A program made the translations under genes and the position numbers. From NCBI RefSeq assembly GCF_030014915.1, contig NZ_JAGIXS010000002.1, positions 524,296 to 588,295 of the forward strand: 64,000 bases of DNA. Reading direction: 5' to 3'. Of this stretch, positions 18,284 to 25,675 are shown in pieces. Each line of letters opens with the position of its first letter. Within the stretch, counting starts at the first letter, position 1. This DNA comes from Pelomonas sp. V22. Its GTDB lineage: Bacteria > Pseudomonadota > Gammaproteobacteria > Burkholderiales > Burkholderiaceae_C. The notes under the pieces are model-generated. The model ran no database searches, was not told the origin of the DNA, and saw nothing but the letters and a program-made list of their open reading frames with translations.

Positions 18284-18300
18284 CTTGTCGAGTGGACAAG
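18284..18300 (-). other. Hairpin with downstream T-rich tract between minC and minD
   Basis: Perfect 6-base arms CTTGTC/GACAAG with a 5-base loop. Read on the minus strand, the arm is followed within about 10-20 bases by TTGTTTGATTTTTTC. It resembles a weak attenuator or processing site between minC and minD and could lower or raise minDE relative to minC. The T-run does not directly abut the stem, so strong termination is unlikely. Confidence 0.35.
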
Positions 18301-18304
18301 GCGC

Positions 18305-19174
18305 TCAGAGTTTCAGGGCTTCCATCACCAGCTTCTCGCCCTCCAGGCGCACCTGGGCCGGCTTGGCCAGCACCTCGGGCGGCAGCGGGTTCTCGGTAGT
18401 GCGGTAGATGCCGGCGATGGCAATCAGTTCGGCTTCGAGGCTGGCGGCGAAGATGCGCGCCTCGGTGTTGCCGCGCGCACCGGCAATCGCCTTGCCACGC
18501 AGCGGTGCGTAGACGTGGATGCTGCCGTCGGCAATCACCTCGGCGCCATGGTTCACGAGGGCCAGCACCACCAGGTCGGCACCCTTGGCATAGACCTGCT
18601 GGCCGGAGCGCAAAGGCTTGTCGACGATGACGGTGCGGCTGCTCTCAGCCGCCACTTCGCGCACCACCTCGACCTCGCGCACCACTTCCTTGACGACTTC
18701 CTTGATCACGGTCTGCACACGCGGCTCGGCGGCGCGCGGTTCGGCGCGGGCACCCAGCGGTGCTTCGACGAGGCCGAGGGCCAGGGCCTGCTCGCGTTGT
18801 GCGTCGCTGGCGCCAGCCACGGCCACAGGCCGCAAGCCGTAGCCACGCAGCAGCGCCAGCAGGCCGGTCATGTCCAAGGCCTGCGCGGCTTCGGTCAGGC
18901 TCAGCTGGCCGGACTGGGCTTCCAAGGGGACGCTCGGCAGTTGGGAGAGATCAATCAGCAGGCCCTCGTCCTCGAACTGCTGCTCGCCCAGACGCTCCTG
19001 CATTTCGGCAGCCAGGGCCGTCAGGTCGCTGCTGCGCAGCACCAGGGCCAGCAGGCTCACCGACGCGCTTTTCAGCTCGAACAAGTCGGCGGCGCGGCTG
19101 CCGCCCGCAGCCTGGGAGCCCCCTGCCATACCGGAAGACCGGCCCCTCACCTTACCCGCCATCTGTTCGGCCAT
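18305..19174 (-). CDS. minC: Septum-site determining protein MinC
   Basis: Inhibitor of FtsZ polymerisation at the cell poles, 289 residues. The N-terminal FtsZ-inhibiting domain covers about residues 30-110. A variable linker follows with charged repeats (VIKEVVKEVVREVEVVREV), and the C-terminal beta-helix MinD-binding domain comes last (RSGQQVYAKGADLVVL, GSIHVYAPLRGKAIAGARGN). The linker is longer and more coiled-coil-like than in E. coli (231 residues). First gene of minCDE; a promoter candidate lies about 140 bases upstream. Confidence 0.94.
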   Translation of the reverse strand: MAEQMAGKVRGRSSGMAGGSQAAGGSRAADLFELKSASVSLLALVLRSSDLTALAAEMQERLGEQQFEDEGLLIDLSQLPSVPLEAQSGQLSLTEAAQALDMTGLLALLRGYGLRPVAVAGASDAQREQALALGLVEAPLGARAEPRAAEPRVQTVIKEVVKEVVREVEVVREVAAESSRTVIVDKPLRSGQQVYAKGADLVVLALVNHGAEVIADGSIHVYAPLRGKAIAGARGNTEARIFAASLEAELIAIAGIYRTTENPLPPEVLAKPAQVRLEGEKLVMEALKL

Positions 19175-19320
19175 GAAACGCTTGTGTGTGCAAAGCTGGG
19201 CATTTTAGGGGCCTGCTTTACAGGCCCTTCTAGGCGTTGGCCCCAAGCCGCCGGCCTGCCATGGCAACAGGGTCGGAAAACCTTGGGGACGTCCCTAAAA
19301 AATAGGGCTGAGGGGCTTGA

Positions 19321-19350
19321 CTTATCCCCATGCAACGGCGTCCGCGTCAA
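19321..19350 (-). promoter_or_regulatory. Candidate sigma70 promoter of minCDE
   Basis: Minus strand: -35 TTGACG (19345-19350, 5 of 6), an 18-base spacer, -10 GATAAG (19321-19326, 4 of 6). This predicts a start near 19313 and a leader of about 140 bases before minC. The -10 overlaps a DnaA-box-like TTATCCCCA (19322-19330, plus strand). Confidence 0.45.
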
Positions 19351-19362
19351 GCCTTGTTGCGT

Positions 19363-19375
19363 GTTGCATTGCAAC
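19363..19375. promoter_or_regulatory. Operator-like perfect inverted repeat upstream of the minC promoter
   Basis: GTTGCA-T-TGCAAC, 6-base arms around one base. Its centre is about 56 bases upstream of the predicted minC transcription start, a usual position for an activator site. The binding protein is unknown. Confidence 0.35.
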
Positions 19376-19531
19376 TGCTCGTTTTCCCGAAATCCGCCCT
19401 GCCTGCCGGTGAAGGCGAGATAAGTCATTGATTCATATGACGACGTCATGACTGCTTAGAAATGAGGCAGTGAAAGCCCTGCCGCGCAGCCACAAGGGTT
19501 TAGCGGGGCTGGGGGCATCTTCTCCACAAAG

Positions 19532-19540
19532 TTATCCACA
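19532..19540 (+). promoter_or_regulatory. Consensus DnaA box
   Basis: TTATCCACA is identical to the E. coli consensus DnaA box. It is the left half of a hairpin TATCCAC (19533-19539) / GTGGATA (19547-19553) with a 7-base loop. One-mismatch copies TTATCCCCA occur at 19322-19330 and 19707-19715. Nonamers occur by chance, so binding is an inference. Confidence 0.4.
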
Positions 19541-19737
19541 CGAAAAGTGGATAGCTGAGGCGCCCCATAAAAATCATCGACTTAGCGCTTGATCGTGAGC
19601 CATTCGCACAGCTTTGCGAGCTAACTGCTTGGCCTATCGACGGGCCAGGTTCGCCAGCCGGACCTTGCTGAGTCAAAGACAAAAATATTGGGGCGGCGGC
19701 AAGGATTTATCCCCAATTGTTTTGTTTCCGTGACAGT

Positions 19738-19787
19738 GCCTGCGCTACGCACGCGCCACGCGCGCGAGGCGCGGCGCAGGCTATATT
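19738..19787 (+). promoter_or_regulatory. Inverted repeat abutting a -10-like element before the small basic gene
   Basis: GCCTGCGC (19738-19745) and GCGCAGGC (19774-19781) are perfect 8-base arms around 28 bases of CG-rich, partly alternating sequence. The hexamer TATATT (19782-19787, 5 of 6 for -10) follows immediately and lies about 48 bases before the start codon. No -35 is visible, which fits a promoter needing an activator. Confidence 0.35.
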
Positions 19788-19834
19788 GACCCCCGGAGTG
19801 CTGGCATTTCGCCCGCCGCAGCGAGGAGCAAGGC

Positions 19835-20026
19835 TTGGCAACACCGAACTATTCCTACGAGAAACGCCAGCGCGAGCTGGCCAAGAAGCGCAAGGCCGAA
19901 GAAAAGCGCATGCGCAAGCTGAGCGGCAAGGCCGACGGCCCTGACGAAGCCAGCACCGAAGACGGCAGCCCCGCCGGCGAACCCGACGCTGCCGCCGAAC
20001 CCGCCAGCCCACCCAGCCAGGGCTGA
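19835..20026 (+). CDS. Small conserved highly charged protein of unknown function
   Basis: 63 residues, starting at a TTG that has GAGGAG with a good spacing just upstream. The first 35 residues (ATPNYSYEKRQRELAKKRKAE and on, shown to 20: ATPNYSYEKRQRELAKKRKA) are lysine/arginine-rich and helical. The rest is an acidic, proline/alanine-rich tail. Similar short proteins with this N-terminal pattern occur in other Burkholderiales, from memory; their role is unknown. It is likely monocistronic between the min region and metG. The charge pattern suggests nucleic-acid or ribosome contact, but this is only inference. Confidence 0.7.
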   Translation: MATPNYSYEKRQRELAKKRKAEEKRMRKLSGKADGPDEASTEDGSPAGEPDAAAEPASPPSQG

Positions 20027-20140
20027 GCCTCGCGAGACGCTGGCCGCCCTTGCGGCGGCGTGCAGAGCGGGCAGCCTTGGCCGCTCGCCTAAAATCCTCC
20101 TCCCCATGGCGCACCGCCATGCCCTGCACGCCATTGCCCC

Positions 20141-22186
20141 ATGACCCGCAAGCTCTTCGTCACCACCGCCCTGCCCTACGCCAACGCCAATTTCCACATT
20201 GGCCACATCATGGAGTACACCCAGGCGGACATCTGGGTGCGCTTCCAGCGCATGCAGGGCCAGCAGGTGCATTTCGTCTGTGCTGACGATGCCCATGGCG
20301 CGCCCATCATGATCGCGGCCGAGAAGGCCGGCATCACGCCGCAGCAGTTCGTGGCCAACATCGCAGCCGGCCGCAAGACCTACCTCGACGGTTTCCACAT
20401 CGCCTTCGACAACTGGCATTCGACCGACGGCGCCGAGAACCATGAGCTCTCGCAGGAGGTCTACCGCGCGCTGCGCAAGAACGAGCTGATCGAGGTGAAG
20501 ACCATCGAGCAGTTCTTCGACCCGCAGAAGGCCATGTTCCTGCCCGACCGCTTCATCAAGGGCGAATGCCCCAAGTGCGGCGCCAAGGACCAGTACGGCG
20601 ACTCCTGCGAAGTCTGCGGCGCGGTCTACACGCCCACCGAGCTGAAGAACCCGTTCTCGGTGCTGACCGGCGCCACGCCGGTGATGAAGAGCTCGGAGCA
20701 CTATTTCTTCAAACTCTCGGACCCGCGCTGCGTGGCCTTCCTCGAAGAATGGACGCAGACGCCGAACCGCCTGCAGAGCGAGGTGCTGAACAAGATCAAG
20801 GAATGGTTCACCAAGGACGAGGAAGGCAATGGCGGCCTCGGTGACTGGGACATCAGCCGCGACGCGCCCTACTTCGGCATCGAGATCCCGGATGCACCGG
20901 GCAAGTACTTCTACGTCTGGCTCGATGCGCCCATCGGCTACCTGGCCTCCTTGAAGAACTACTTCGGGAAGATCGGCGCCGACTACGAGTCCTTCATGGC
21001 CGACCCGACGGTGGAGCAGATCCACTTCATCGGCAAGGACATCACCTACTTCCACACGCTGTTCTGGCCGGCCATGCTGCACTTCAGCGGCCGCAAGACG
21101 CCGAACAACGTCTTCGTGCACGGCTTCATGACCGTCAACGGCGGCGAGAAGATGAGCAAGAGCCGTGGTACCGGCCTTGATCCGCTGAAGTACCTGAACC
21201 TCGGCCTCAACGCCGAGGCGCTGCGCTACTACATCGCCGCCAAGCTGAACGCCAAGGTCGAGGACCTCGACTTCAACCCCGAGGACTTCGTCGCCCGCGT
21301 CAATTCCGACCTGGTCGGCAAGTACATCAACATCGCCTCGCGCGCGGCCGGCTTCCTGAGCAAGCGCTTTGGCGGTCACTTGAGTGCCGACCTCGGCGTT
21401 GAAGGCCGTACGCTGCTTGACGGCCTGCGTGCCCACGCCCCCGTGATCACCGAGCTGTACGAAGAGCGTGAATTCGGCAAGGCCCTGCGCGAGATCATGC
21501 TGCTGGCCGACCGCGTCAACGAGTACGTGGACCAGAACAAGCCTTGGGAACTGGCCAAGCAGGAAGGCAAGGACGCGGTGCTGCACGACGTCTGCAGCGT
21601 CTGCATCGAGGCCTTCCGCCTGCTCACCATCTACCTGAAGCCGGTGCTGCCGGCCCTGGCGACCAAGGTCGAGGCCTTCCTGAAGGTCGAACCCATGCAG
21701 TTCGCCGACGCCGCACGCTCGCTGGGCGCACACCAGATCGGCACCTACGAGCACCTGATGCAGCGCGTCGACCCCAAGCTGCTGGAAGCCCTGTTCGAGC
21801 CGCCGGCCGCGCCCAAGGTGGTGCCCGGCGGCGAAGACCTGGCCGACGAGATCAAGATCGACGACTTCAGCAAGGTCGATCTGCGCGTGGCCAAGATCGT
21901 CAAGGCCGAACATGTCGAAGGCTCGGACAAGCTGCTGCGCCTGACGCTGGACGCCGGCGAAGGCCGCCTGCGCAACGTGTTCTCCGGCATCAAGAGCGCC
22001 TACAAGCCCGAAGACCTGGAAGGCAAGCTCACCGTGATGGTGGCCAACCTCGCGCCGCGCAAGATGAAGTTCGGCATCAGCGAAGGCATGGTGCTGGCCG
22101 CCAGCCACGGGGACGAGAAAGCCAAGCCCGGCATCTTCGTGCTGGAACCCTTCCCCGGCGCCGAGCCGGGCATGCGCATCCGCTGA
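20141..22186 (+). CDS. metG: Methionyl-tRNA synthetase
   Basis: Charges initiator and elongator tRNA-Met. 681 residues, matching the long dimeric type. HIGH is at residues 19-22, the KMSKS loop at 337-341, and a zinc-binding CPKCG...CEVCG insertion is present around residues 145-165. A C-terminal tRNA-binding (EMAP-like) domain follows from about residue 575 ([20 protein letters not shown]). The start ATG 20141 gives [26 protein letters not shown] hexamer lies 46 bases upstream (20090-20095). Confidence 0.98.
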   Translation: MTRKLFVTTALPYANANFHIGHIMEYTQADIWVRFQRMQGQQVHFVCADDAHGAPIMIAAEKAGITPQQFVANIAAGRKTYLDGFHIAFDNWHSTDGAENHELSQEVYRALRKNELIEVKTIEQFFDPQKAMFLPDRFIKGECPKCGAKDQYGDSCEVCGAVYTPTELKNPFSVLTGATPVMKSSEHYFFKLSDPRCVAFLEEWTQTPNRLQSEVLNKIKEWFTKDEEGNGGLGDWDISRDAPYFGIEIPDAPGKYFYVWLDAPIGYLASLKNYFGKIGADYESFMADPTVEQIHFIGKDITYFHTLFWPAMLHFSGRKTPNNVFVHGFMTVNGGEKMSKSRGTGLDPLKYLNLGLNAEALRYYIAAKLNAKVEDLDFNPEDFVARVNSDLVGKYINIASRAAGFLSKRFGGHLSADLGVEGRTLLDGLRAHAPVITELYEEREFGKALREIMLLADRVNEYVDQNKPWELAKQEGKDAVLHDVCSVCIEAFRLLTIYLKPVLPALATKVEAFLKVEPMQFADAARSLGAHQIGTYEHLMQRVDPKLLEALFEPPAAPKVVPGGEDLADEIKIDDFSKVDLRVAKIVKAEHVEGSDKLLRLTLDAGEGRLRNVFSGIKSAYKPEDLEGKLTVMVANLAPRKMKFGISEGMVLAASHGDEKAKPGIFVLEPFPGAEPGMRIR

Positions 22187-22190
22187 GTTG

Positions 22191-22207
22191 ATCGGCATCA
22201 AGCCGAT
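22191..22207 (+). terminator. Hairpin directly after metG, possible weak terminator
   Basis: ATCGGC-ATCAA-GCCGAT, perfect 6-base stem starting 4 bases after the metG stop. No T-run follows, so it may only protect the 3' end or act with Rho. Confidence 0.3.
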
Positions 22208-22236
22208 GACGGGCGCCCTGCCCACAATCGGCCTTG

Positions 22237-23892
22237 ATGCCTACCCTGCACCGATTCAGACCGCGCTCGCTGGACCTGCTGCGCAGCTATTCGCGCGAGC
22301 GCTTCATCCATGACCTCGGTGCCGGGCTGACGGTCGGCATCGTCGCCCTGCCGCTGGCCCTGGCCTTTGCCATCGGCTCCGGGGTCAAGCCCGAACAAGG
22401 CCTGGTCACGGCCATCGTGGCCGGCTTCCTGATCTCGCTCTTGGGCGGCTCCAGCGTGCAGATCGGCGGGCCGGCCGGTGCCTTCATCGTCATCGTCTAC
22501 GGCATCGTGCAGCGCTATGGCCTGGCCAACCTGCTGATCGCCACCATGCTGGCCGGCCTGCTGCTGATGCTGCTGGGCGCACTGCGGCTCGGCGCCCTGG
22601 TGCGCTACATCCCGGTCAGCATCGTCATCGGCTTCACCAACGGCATCGCGGTGCTGATCGGTTTCGCCCAGCTGAGAGACCTGCTGGGCCTGCAGATCCA
22701 CGAGATGCCGGCCGACTTCTTCGGCCAGTTGCAGTTGCTTTCCTCCCATGCGGCCAGCTTCAAGCCCCAGGCGCTCGCGCTCGGCCTCGGCGCGGCAGCC
22801 CTGGTCGCGCTGTGGCCCAAGAGCTATGCCATGCCGGTGAACGCACAGGGCTGGCGGGCCAAGAGCCTGCGCCTGGTCGCTCACCTGCCCGGCACCCTGG
22901 TGGCCTTGCTGCTGGCCGGCCTGGCGGCCTATGCCTTCAGCCTGCCGGTGGACACCATTGGCAGCCGCTTCGGTGCCCTGCCGCGCAGCCTGCCGCCGCT
23001 GGCCTGGCCGGCACTCAGCTGGCAAGGCGCGCAAGGCCTGGTCATGCCCACGCTGACCATTGCCCTGCTCGGCGCCATCGAATCGCTGCTCTGCGCCCGC
23101 GTCGCCGACGGCATGAGCGATCAAGCGCGTCACGACCCCAACCAGGAGCTGATGGCGCAAGGCATCGCCAACCTGGTGGCACCGCTGTTCGGCGGCATTC
23201 CGGCCACCGGCACCATCGCCCGCACCGTCACCAACATCCGCGCCGGCGGCACAAGCCCGGTGGCCGGCATGGTGCATGCGGCCGCCCTGCTGCTGATCGT
23301 GCTGGTGGCCGCGCCGCTGGCCGCCCACATCCCGCTGGCGGCGCTGGCCGGCGTCCTGCTGATGGTGGCCTGGAACATGGGCGAATGGCATGAGTTCGCA
23401 CGGCTGCGGCGCTTCAGCCCGCAGTACCGCACCATCCTCGTGGGCACGTTTGTGCTGACCGTGGTGTTCGACCTGACCGTGGCGGTCGAGGTGGGCCTGG
23501 TGCTGGCCTGCTTGTTCTTCATCTACCGCATGAGCAGCCTGTTCCGCACCGAGCTGCAAAGTGACAGCCCGCCGGGCAGCCAGGTGCTGAGCCTGCGCGG
23601 CGCGCTGTTCTTCGGCGCGGTGGGCAAGCTGGAGCGCCTGTCGGACGGCTTGCCGAGCGACTGCCGTGAGCTGGTGCTTGACGCCCGGCAGCTGTTTGCC
23701 CTCGACACCTCCGGTCTCGATGCGCTGACCCAGCTGCACCGGGATCTCGCCCGCCAGGGCCGGAGTCTGGTGCTGTGCGGCCTCGCGGACCAGCCCGCCA
23801 GCCTGGTGCAGCGCGGCGGCCTGGCCGAACAATTGGGCAAGGCCGGCCTTTTCGGCACGCTGGACGACTGGCGGGCCGCCAGAGACGGCTAA
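22237..23892 (+). CDS. SulP-family anion transporter with STAS domain
   Basis: Inner-membrane transporter of 551 residues, typical for SulP (sulfate, bicarbonate or other anions). About 10-12 hydrophobic helices cover residues 30-430. The SulP-like segments GGSSVQIGGPAGAFIVIVYG and IPATGTIARTVTNIRAGGTS are present. The cytoplasmic STAS domain spans about residues 440-550, with LDARQLFALDTSGLDAL at the conserved DTSG/S loop. The start is ATG 22237; a TTG directly before it is less likely. No carbonic anhydrase gene is adjacent, so bicarbonate versus sulfate cannot be decided. Confidence 0.9.
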   Translation: MPTLHRFRPRSLDLLRSYSRERFIHDLGAGLTVGIVALPLALAFAIGSGVKPEQGLVTAIVAGFLISLLGGSSVQIGGPAGAFIVIVYGIVQRYGLANLLIATMLAGLLLMLLGALRLGALVRYIPVSIVIGFTNGIAVLIGFAQLRDLLGLQIHEMPADFFGQLQLLSSHAASFKPQALALGLGAAALVALWPKSYAMPVNAQGWRAKSLRLVAHLPGTLVALLLAGLAAYAFSLPVDTIGSRFGALPRSLPPLAWPALSWQGAQGLVMPTLTIALLGAIESLLCARVADGMSDQARHDPNQELMAQGIANLVAPLFGGIPATGTIARTVTNIRAGGTSPVAGMVHAAALLLIVLVAAPLAAHIPLAALAGVLLMVAWNMGEWHEFARLRRFSPQYRTILVGTFVLTVVFDLTVAVEVGLVLACLFFIYRMSSLFRTELQSDSPPGSQVLSLRGALFFGAVGKLERLSDGLPSDCRELVLDARQLFALDTSGLDALTQLHRDLARQGRSLVLCGLADQPASLVQRGGLAEQLGKAGLFGTLDDWRAARDG

Positions 23893-23929
23893 AATCCAGC
23901 CCTCCCGCATCGATCACCGACGAGCCACC

Positions 23930-24133
23930 ATGCCGCTGTTCTGGAAGCCCTACAAGTCCGAAGTCACCCAGTTCATCGATGAGCTGAAGGCCAAGAAGCC
24001 CACGCTGGAAGCCGAGCAACGCGCCGGCCGCGCCCTGCTGTGGGACAAGGCGGTGGACCGCAGCGCGCAAGCCGACTTCCGCGCCGCCCGCGTGGCCCAG
24101 CAAGCCTACGTCTACCAGACCAAGAACGACTGA
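23930..24133 (+). CDS. DUF3460 family small protein
   Basis: 67 residues with the family pattern MPLFWKPYKSEVTQFIDELK and a later AGRALLWDKAVDR. Function unknown; no signal peptide or membrane segment. It usually precedes scpA in betaproteobacteria, as here with an 8-base gap, so the two are probably one transcript. A TAAAAT hexamer sits at 23890-23895, 34 bases before the ATG. Confidence 0.87.
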   Translation: MPLFWKPYKSEVTQFIDELKAKKPTLEAEQRAGRALLWDKAVDRSAQADFRAARVAQQAYVYQTKND

Positions 24134-24141
24134 CTCGCCGC

Positions 24142-25002
24142 ATGAGCGAGGTGCCGGACATCGCGGCGGCCCTGGCCGATGCGCCCGAGGCCGCCACCGC
24201 CGCCCTGCCCGCGGCGGTCGATAACGTCGCCGTGGCGCGGCTCTATGGCGAACCGCTGTTCGCCATGCCGCAGGACCTCTACATCCCGCCGGATGCGCTA
24301 GAGGTCTTCCTGGAGGCCTTCGAAGGCCCGCTGGACCTGCTGCTGTACCTGATCCGCAAGCAGAACTTCAACATCCTCGACATCCCGCTGGCCGACGTCA
24401 CGCGTCAGTACCTGAGCTACGTCGACCAGCTGCGCAAGACCAACCTGGAGCTGGCGAGCGAATACCTCTTGATGGCAGCGATGCTGATCGAGATCAAGTC
24501 GCGCATGCTCTTGCCACCGCGCAAGACCGACGACGGCGCCGAGCCCGAAGACCCGCGCGCCGAGCTGGTACGCCGACTGCTCGAGTACGAACGCATCAAG
24601 CTGGCCGCCGCGCGGCTCGATGCCCTGCCGGTGCTGGGCCGCGACTTCCTGCGCGCCCAGGTCCACATCGAACAGTCGCTGCAGCCGCGCTTCCCCGACG
24701 TGGACGTGGTCGACCTGCGCCAGGCCTGGGCCGAGCTGCTCAAGCGCGCCAAGCTGAATCAGCATCACAAGATCAGCCGCGAGGAGCTCTCGGTGCGCGA
24801 GCACATGAGCATCGTGCTGCGGCGGTTGCAGGGCCAGCGCTTCGTCGAGTTCGAGGTGCTGTTTGACCCGACGCGCGGCCCGCAGGTGCTGGTCGTGACC
24901 TTCATCGCCATGTTGGAACTGGCCCGCGAACGCCTGCTCGAAGTCACGCAGGCCGAGGCCTTTGCGCCGATCTACGTGCGCCTGGCCTACACACCGAACT
25001 GA
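24142..25002 (+). CDS. scpA: Segregation and condensation protein A
   Basis: Kleisin subunit of the SMC-ScpAB condensin, needed for chromosome compaction and segregation. 286 residues: a variable N-terminal part, then the kleisin signature FEGPLDLLLYLIRKQNFNIL near residues 60-80, an SMC-binding helix (SEYLLMAAMLIEIKSRMLLP), and the winged-helix C-terminal domain. The start is placed at ATG 24142 (MSEVPDIAAALADAP); earlier in-frame sequence belongs to the upstream gene's region. scpB is not adjacent; instead a two-component system follows after 13 bases. Confidence 0.93.
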   Translation: MSEVPDIAAALADAPEAATAALPAAVDNVAVARLYGEPLFAMPQDLYIPPDALEVFLEAFEGPLDLLLYLIRKQNFNILDIPLADVTRQYLSYVDQLRKTNLELASEYLLMAAMLIEIKSRMLLPPRKTDDGAEPEDPRAELVRRLLEYERIKLAAARLDALPVLGRDFLRAQVHIEQSLQPRFPDVDVVDLRQAWAELLKRAKLNQHHKISREELSVREHMSIVLRRLQGQRFVEFEVLFDPTRGPQVLVVTFIAMLELARERLLEVTQAEAFAPIYVRLAYTPN

Positions 25003-25015
25003 CCCTCCCTGGTCG

Positions 25016-25675
25016 ATGCACATTCTCCTGATCGAGGACGACCTCGACCTCGGCAACGCCCTGCAAGCCGCCCTGCGGGCCGAAGGCCACAGCAGCGAAT
25101 GGCTGCGCCGGCTCTGCGACGCGCCGCTGCGCCTCGATGAAGGCTCGCACGACGCCGTGCTGCTCGACCAGAACCTGCCCGATGGCGACGGCCACGAACT
25201 GCTGACGCGCTGGCGCCGCCAGGGCAGCAGCCTGCCGGTGATCGTGATCACTGCGCGAGCCAGCCTCGGCGCGCGGCTGGCCGGCTTCGACGGCGGCGCT
25301 GACGACTACGTGGTCAAGCCCTTCGACATGCCGGAGCTGATTGCACGGCTGCGATCGGTGCTGCGGCGCAGTGCCCAGCAAGCCAGTGACGAATGGCAGC
25401 TCGGCCCCTTGAGCATCGAGCCCCGGCGGCGCGTCGTGCGCCGCGATGGCAGGGAGCTGGCGCTGTCGCCCCGCGAGTACCAGCTGCTGCTGGAACTGGC
25501 CCGCGAGCGCGGCGGCGTGGTGGCCAAGCATGCGCTGGCCCAGCGCATGGAGCCGCTCGGTGAGCCCATGGAGCTCGGCGCGCTGGAGGTGCACATCGCC
25601 AATCTGCGCCGCAAGATCGGGCCCGAGCGCATCGTCACCCTGCGCGGTGTTGGCTACTGGCTGGAATGCTCGTGA
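25016..25675 (+). CDS. OmpR/PhoB-family response regulator (QseB/TctD-like)
   Basis: 219-residue DNA-binding regulator. The receiver has E7-D8-D9, phospho-acceptor D51 (LLDQNLPDGDG), the T of VITARA and the lysine of YVVKPFDMPEL. The winged-helix effector follows from about residue 125 (LALSPREYQLLLELAR and HIANLRRKIG near the end). The start is ATG 25016 (MHILLIEDD). It overlaps the sensor gene by 10 bases and lies 13 bases after scpA. Tandem 11-base-period repeats that could be its operator lie before the outer-membrane protein gene downstream. Confidence 0.9.
   Translation: MHILLIEDDLDLGNALQAALRAEGHSSEWLRRLCDAPLRLDEGSHDAVLLDQNLPDGDGHELLTRWRRQGSSLPVIVITARASLGARLAGFDGGADDYVVKPFDMPELIARLRSVLRRSAQQASDEWQLGPLSIEPRRRVVRRDGRELALSPREYQLLLELARERGGVVAKHALAQRMEPLGEPMELGALEVHIANLRRKIGPERIVTLRGVGYWLECS

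Larger units (their letters stand above)
19175..19834. other. 660-base non-coding region between minC and a small basic protein gene
   Basis: No credible gene on either strand. The base composition is visibly less GC-rich than the rest. It contains a promoter candidate for minC, an inverted repeat upstream of that, a perfect palindrome GGGACGTCCC (19287-19296), a CCCTA/TAGGG hairpin with an A5 loop (19293-19307), and ATGACG-A-CGTCAT (19437-19449). It also holds three DnaA-box-like nonamers and a promoter-like element for the rightward gene. No tRNA or recognisable structured RNA was found. Confidence 0.7.

Noticed and set aside
19293-19307. CCCTA-AAAAA-TAGGG as an intrinsic terminator
   Set aside because: The stem is only five bases and neither strand has a T-run after it.
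19175-19834. Chromosomal replication origin because of DnaA-box-like sites and lower GC
   Set aside because: No dnaA, dnaN, parAB or gidAB genes nearby and only one exact box. Regulatory or titration use is more plausible.
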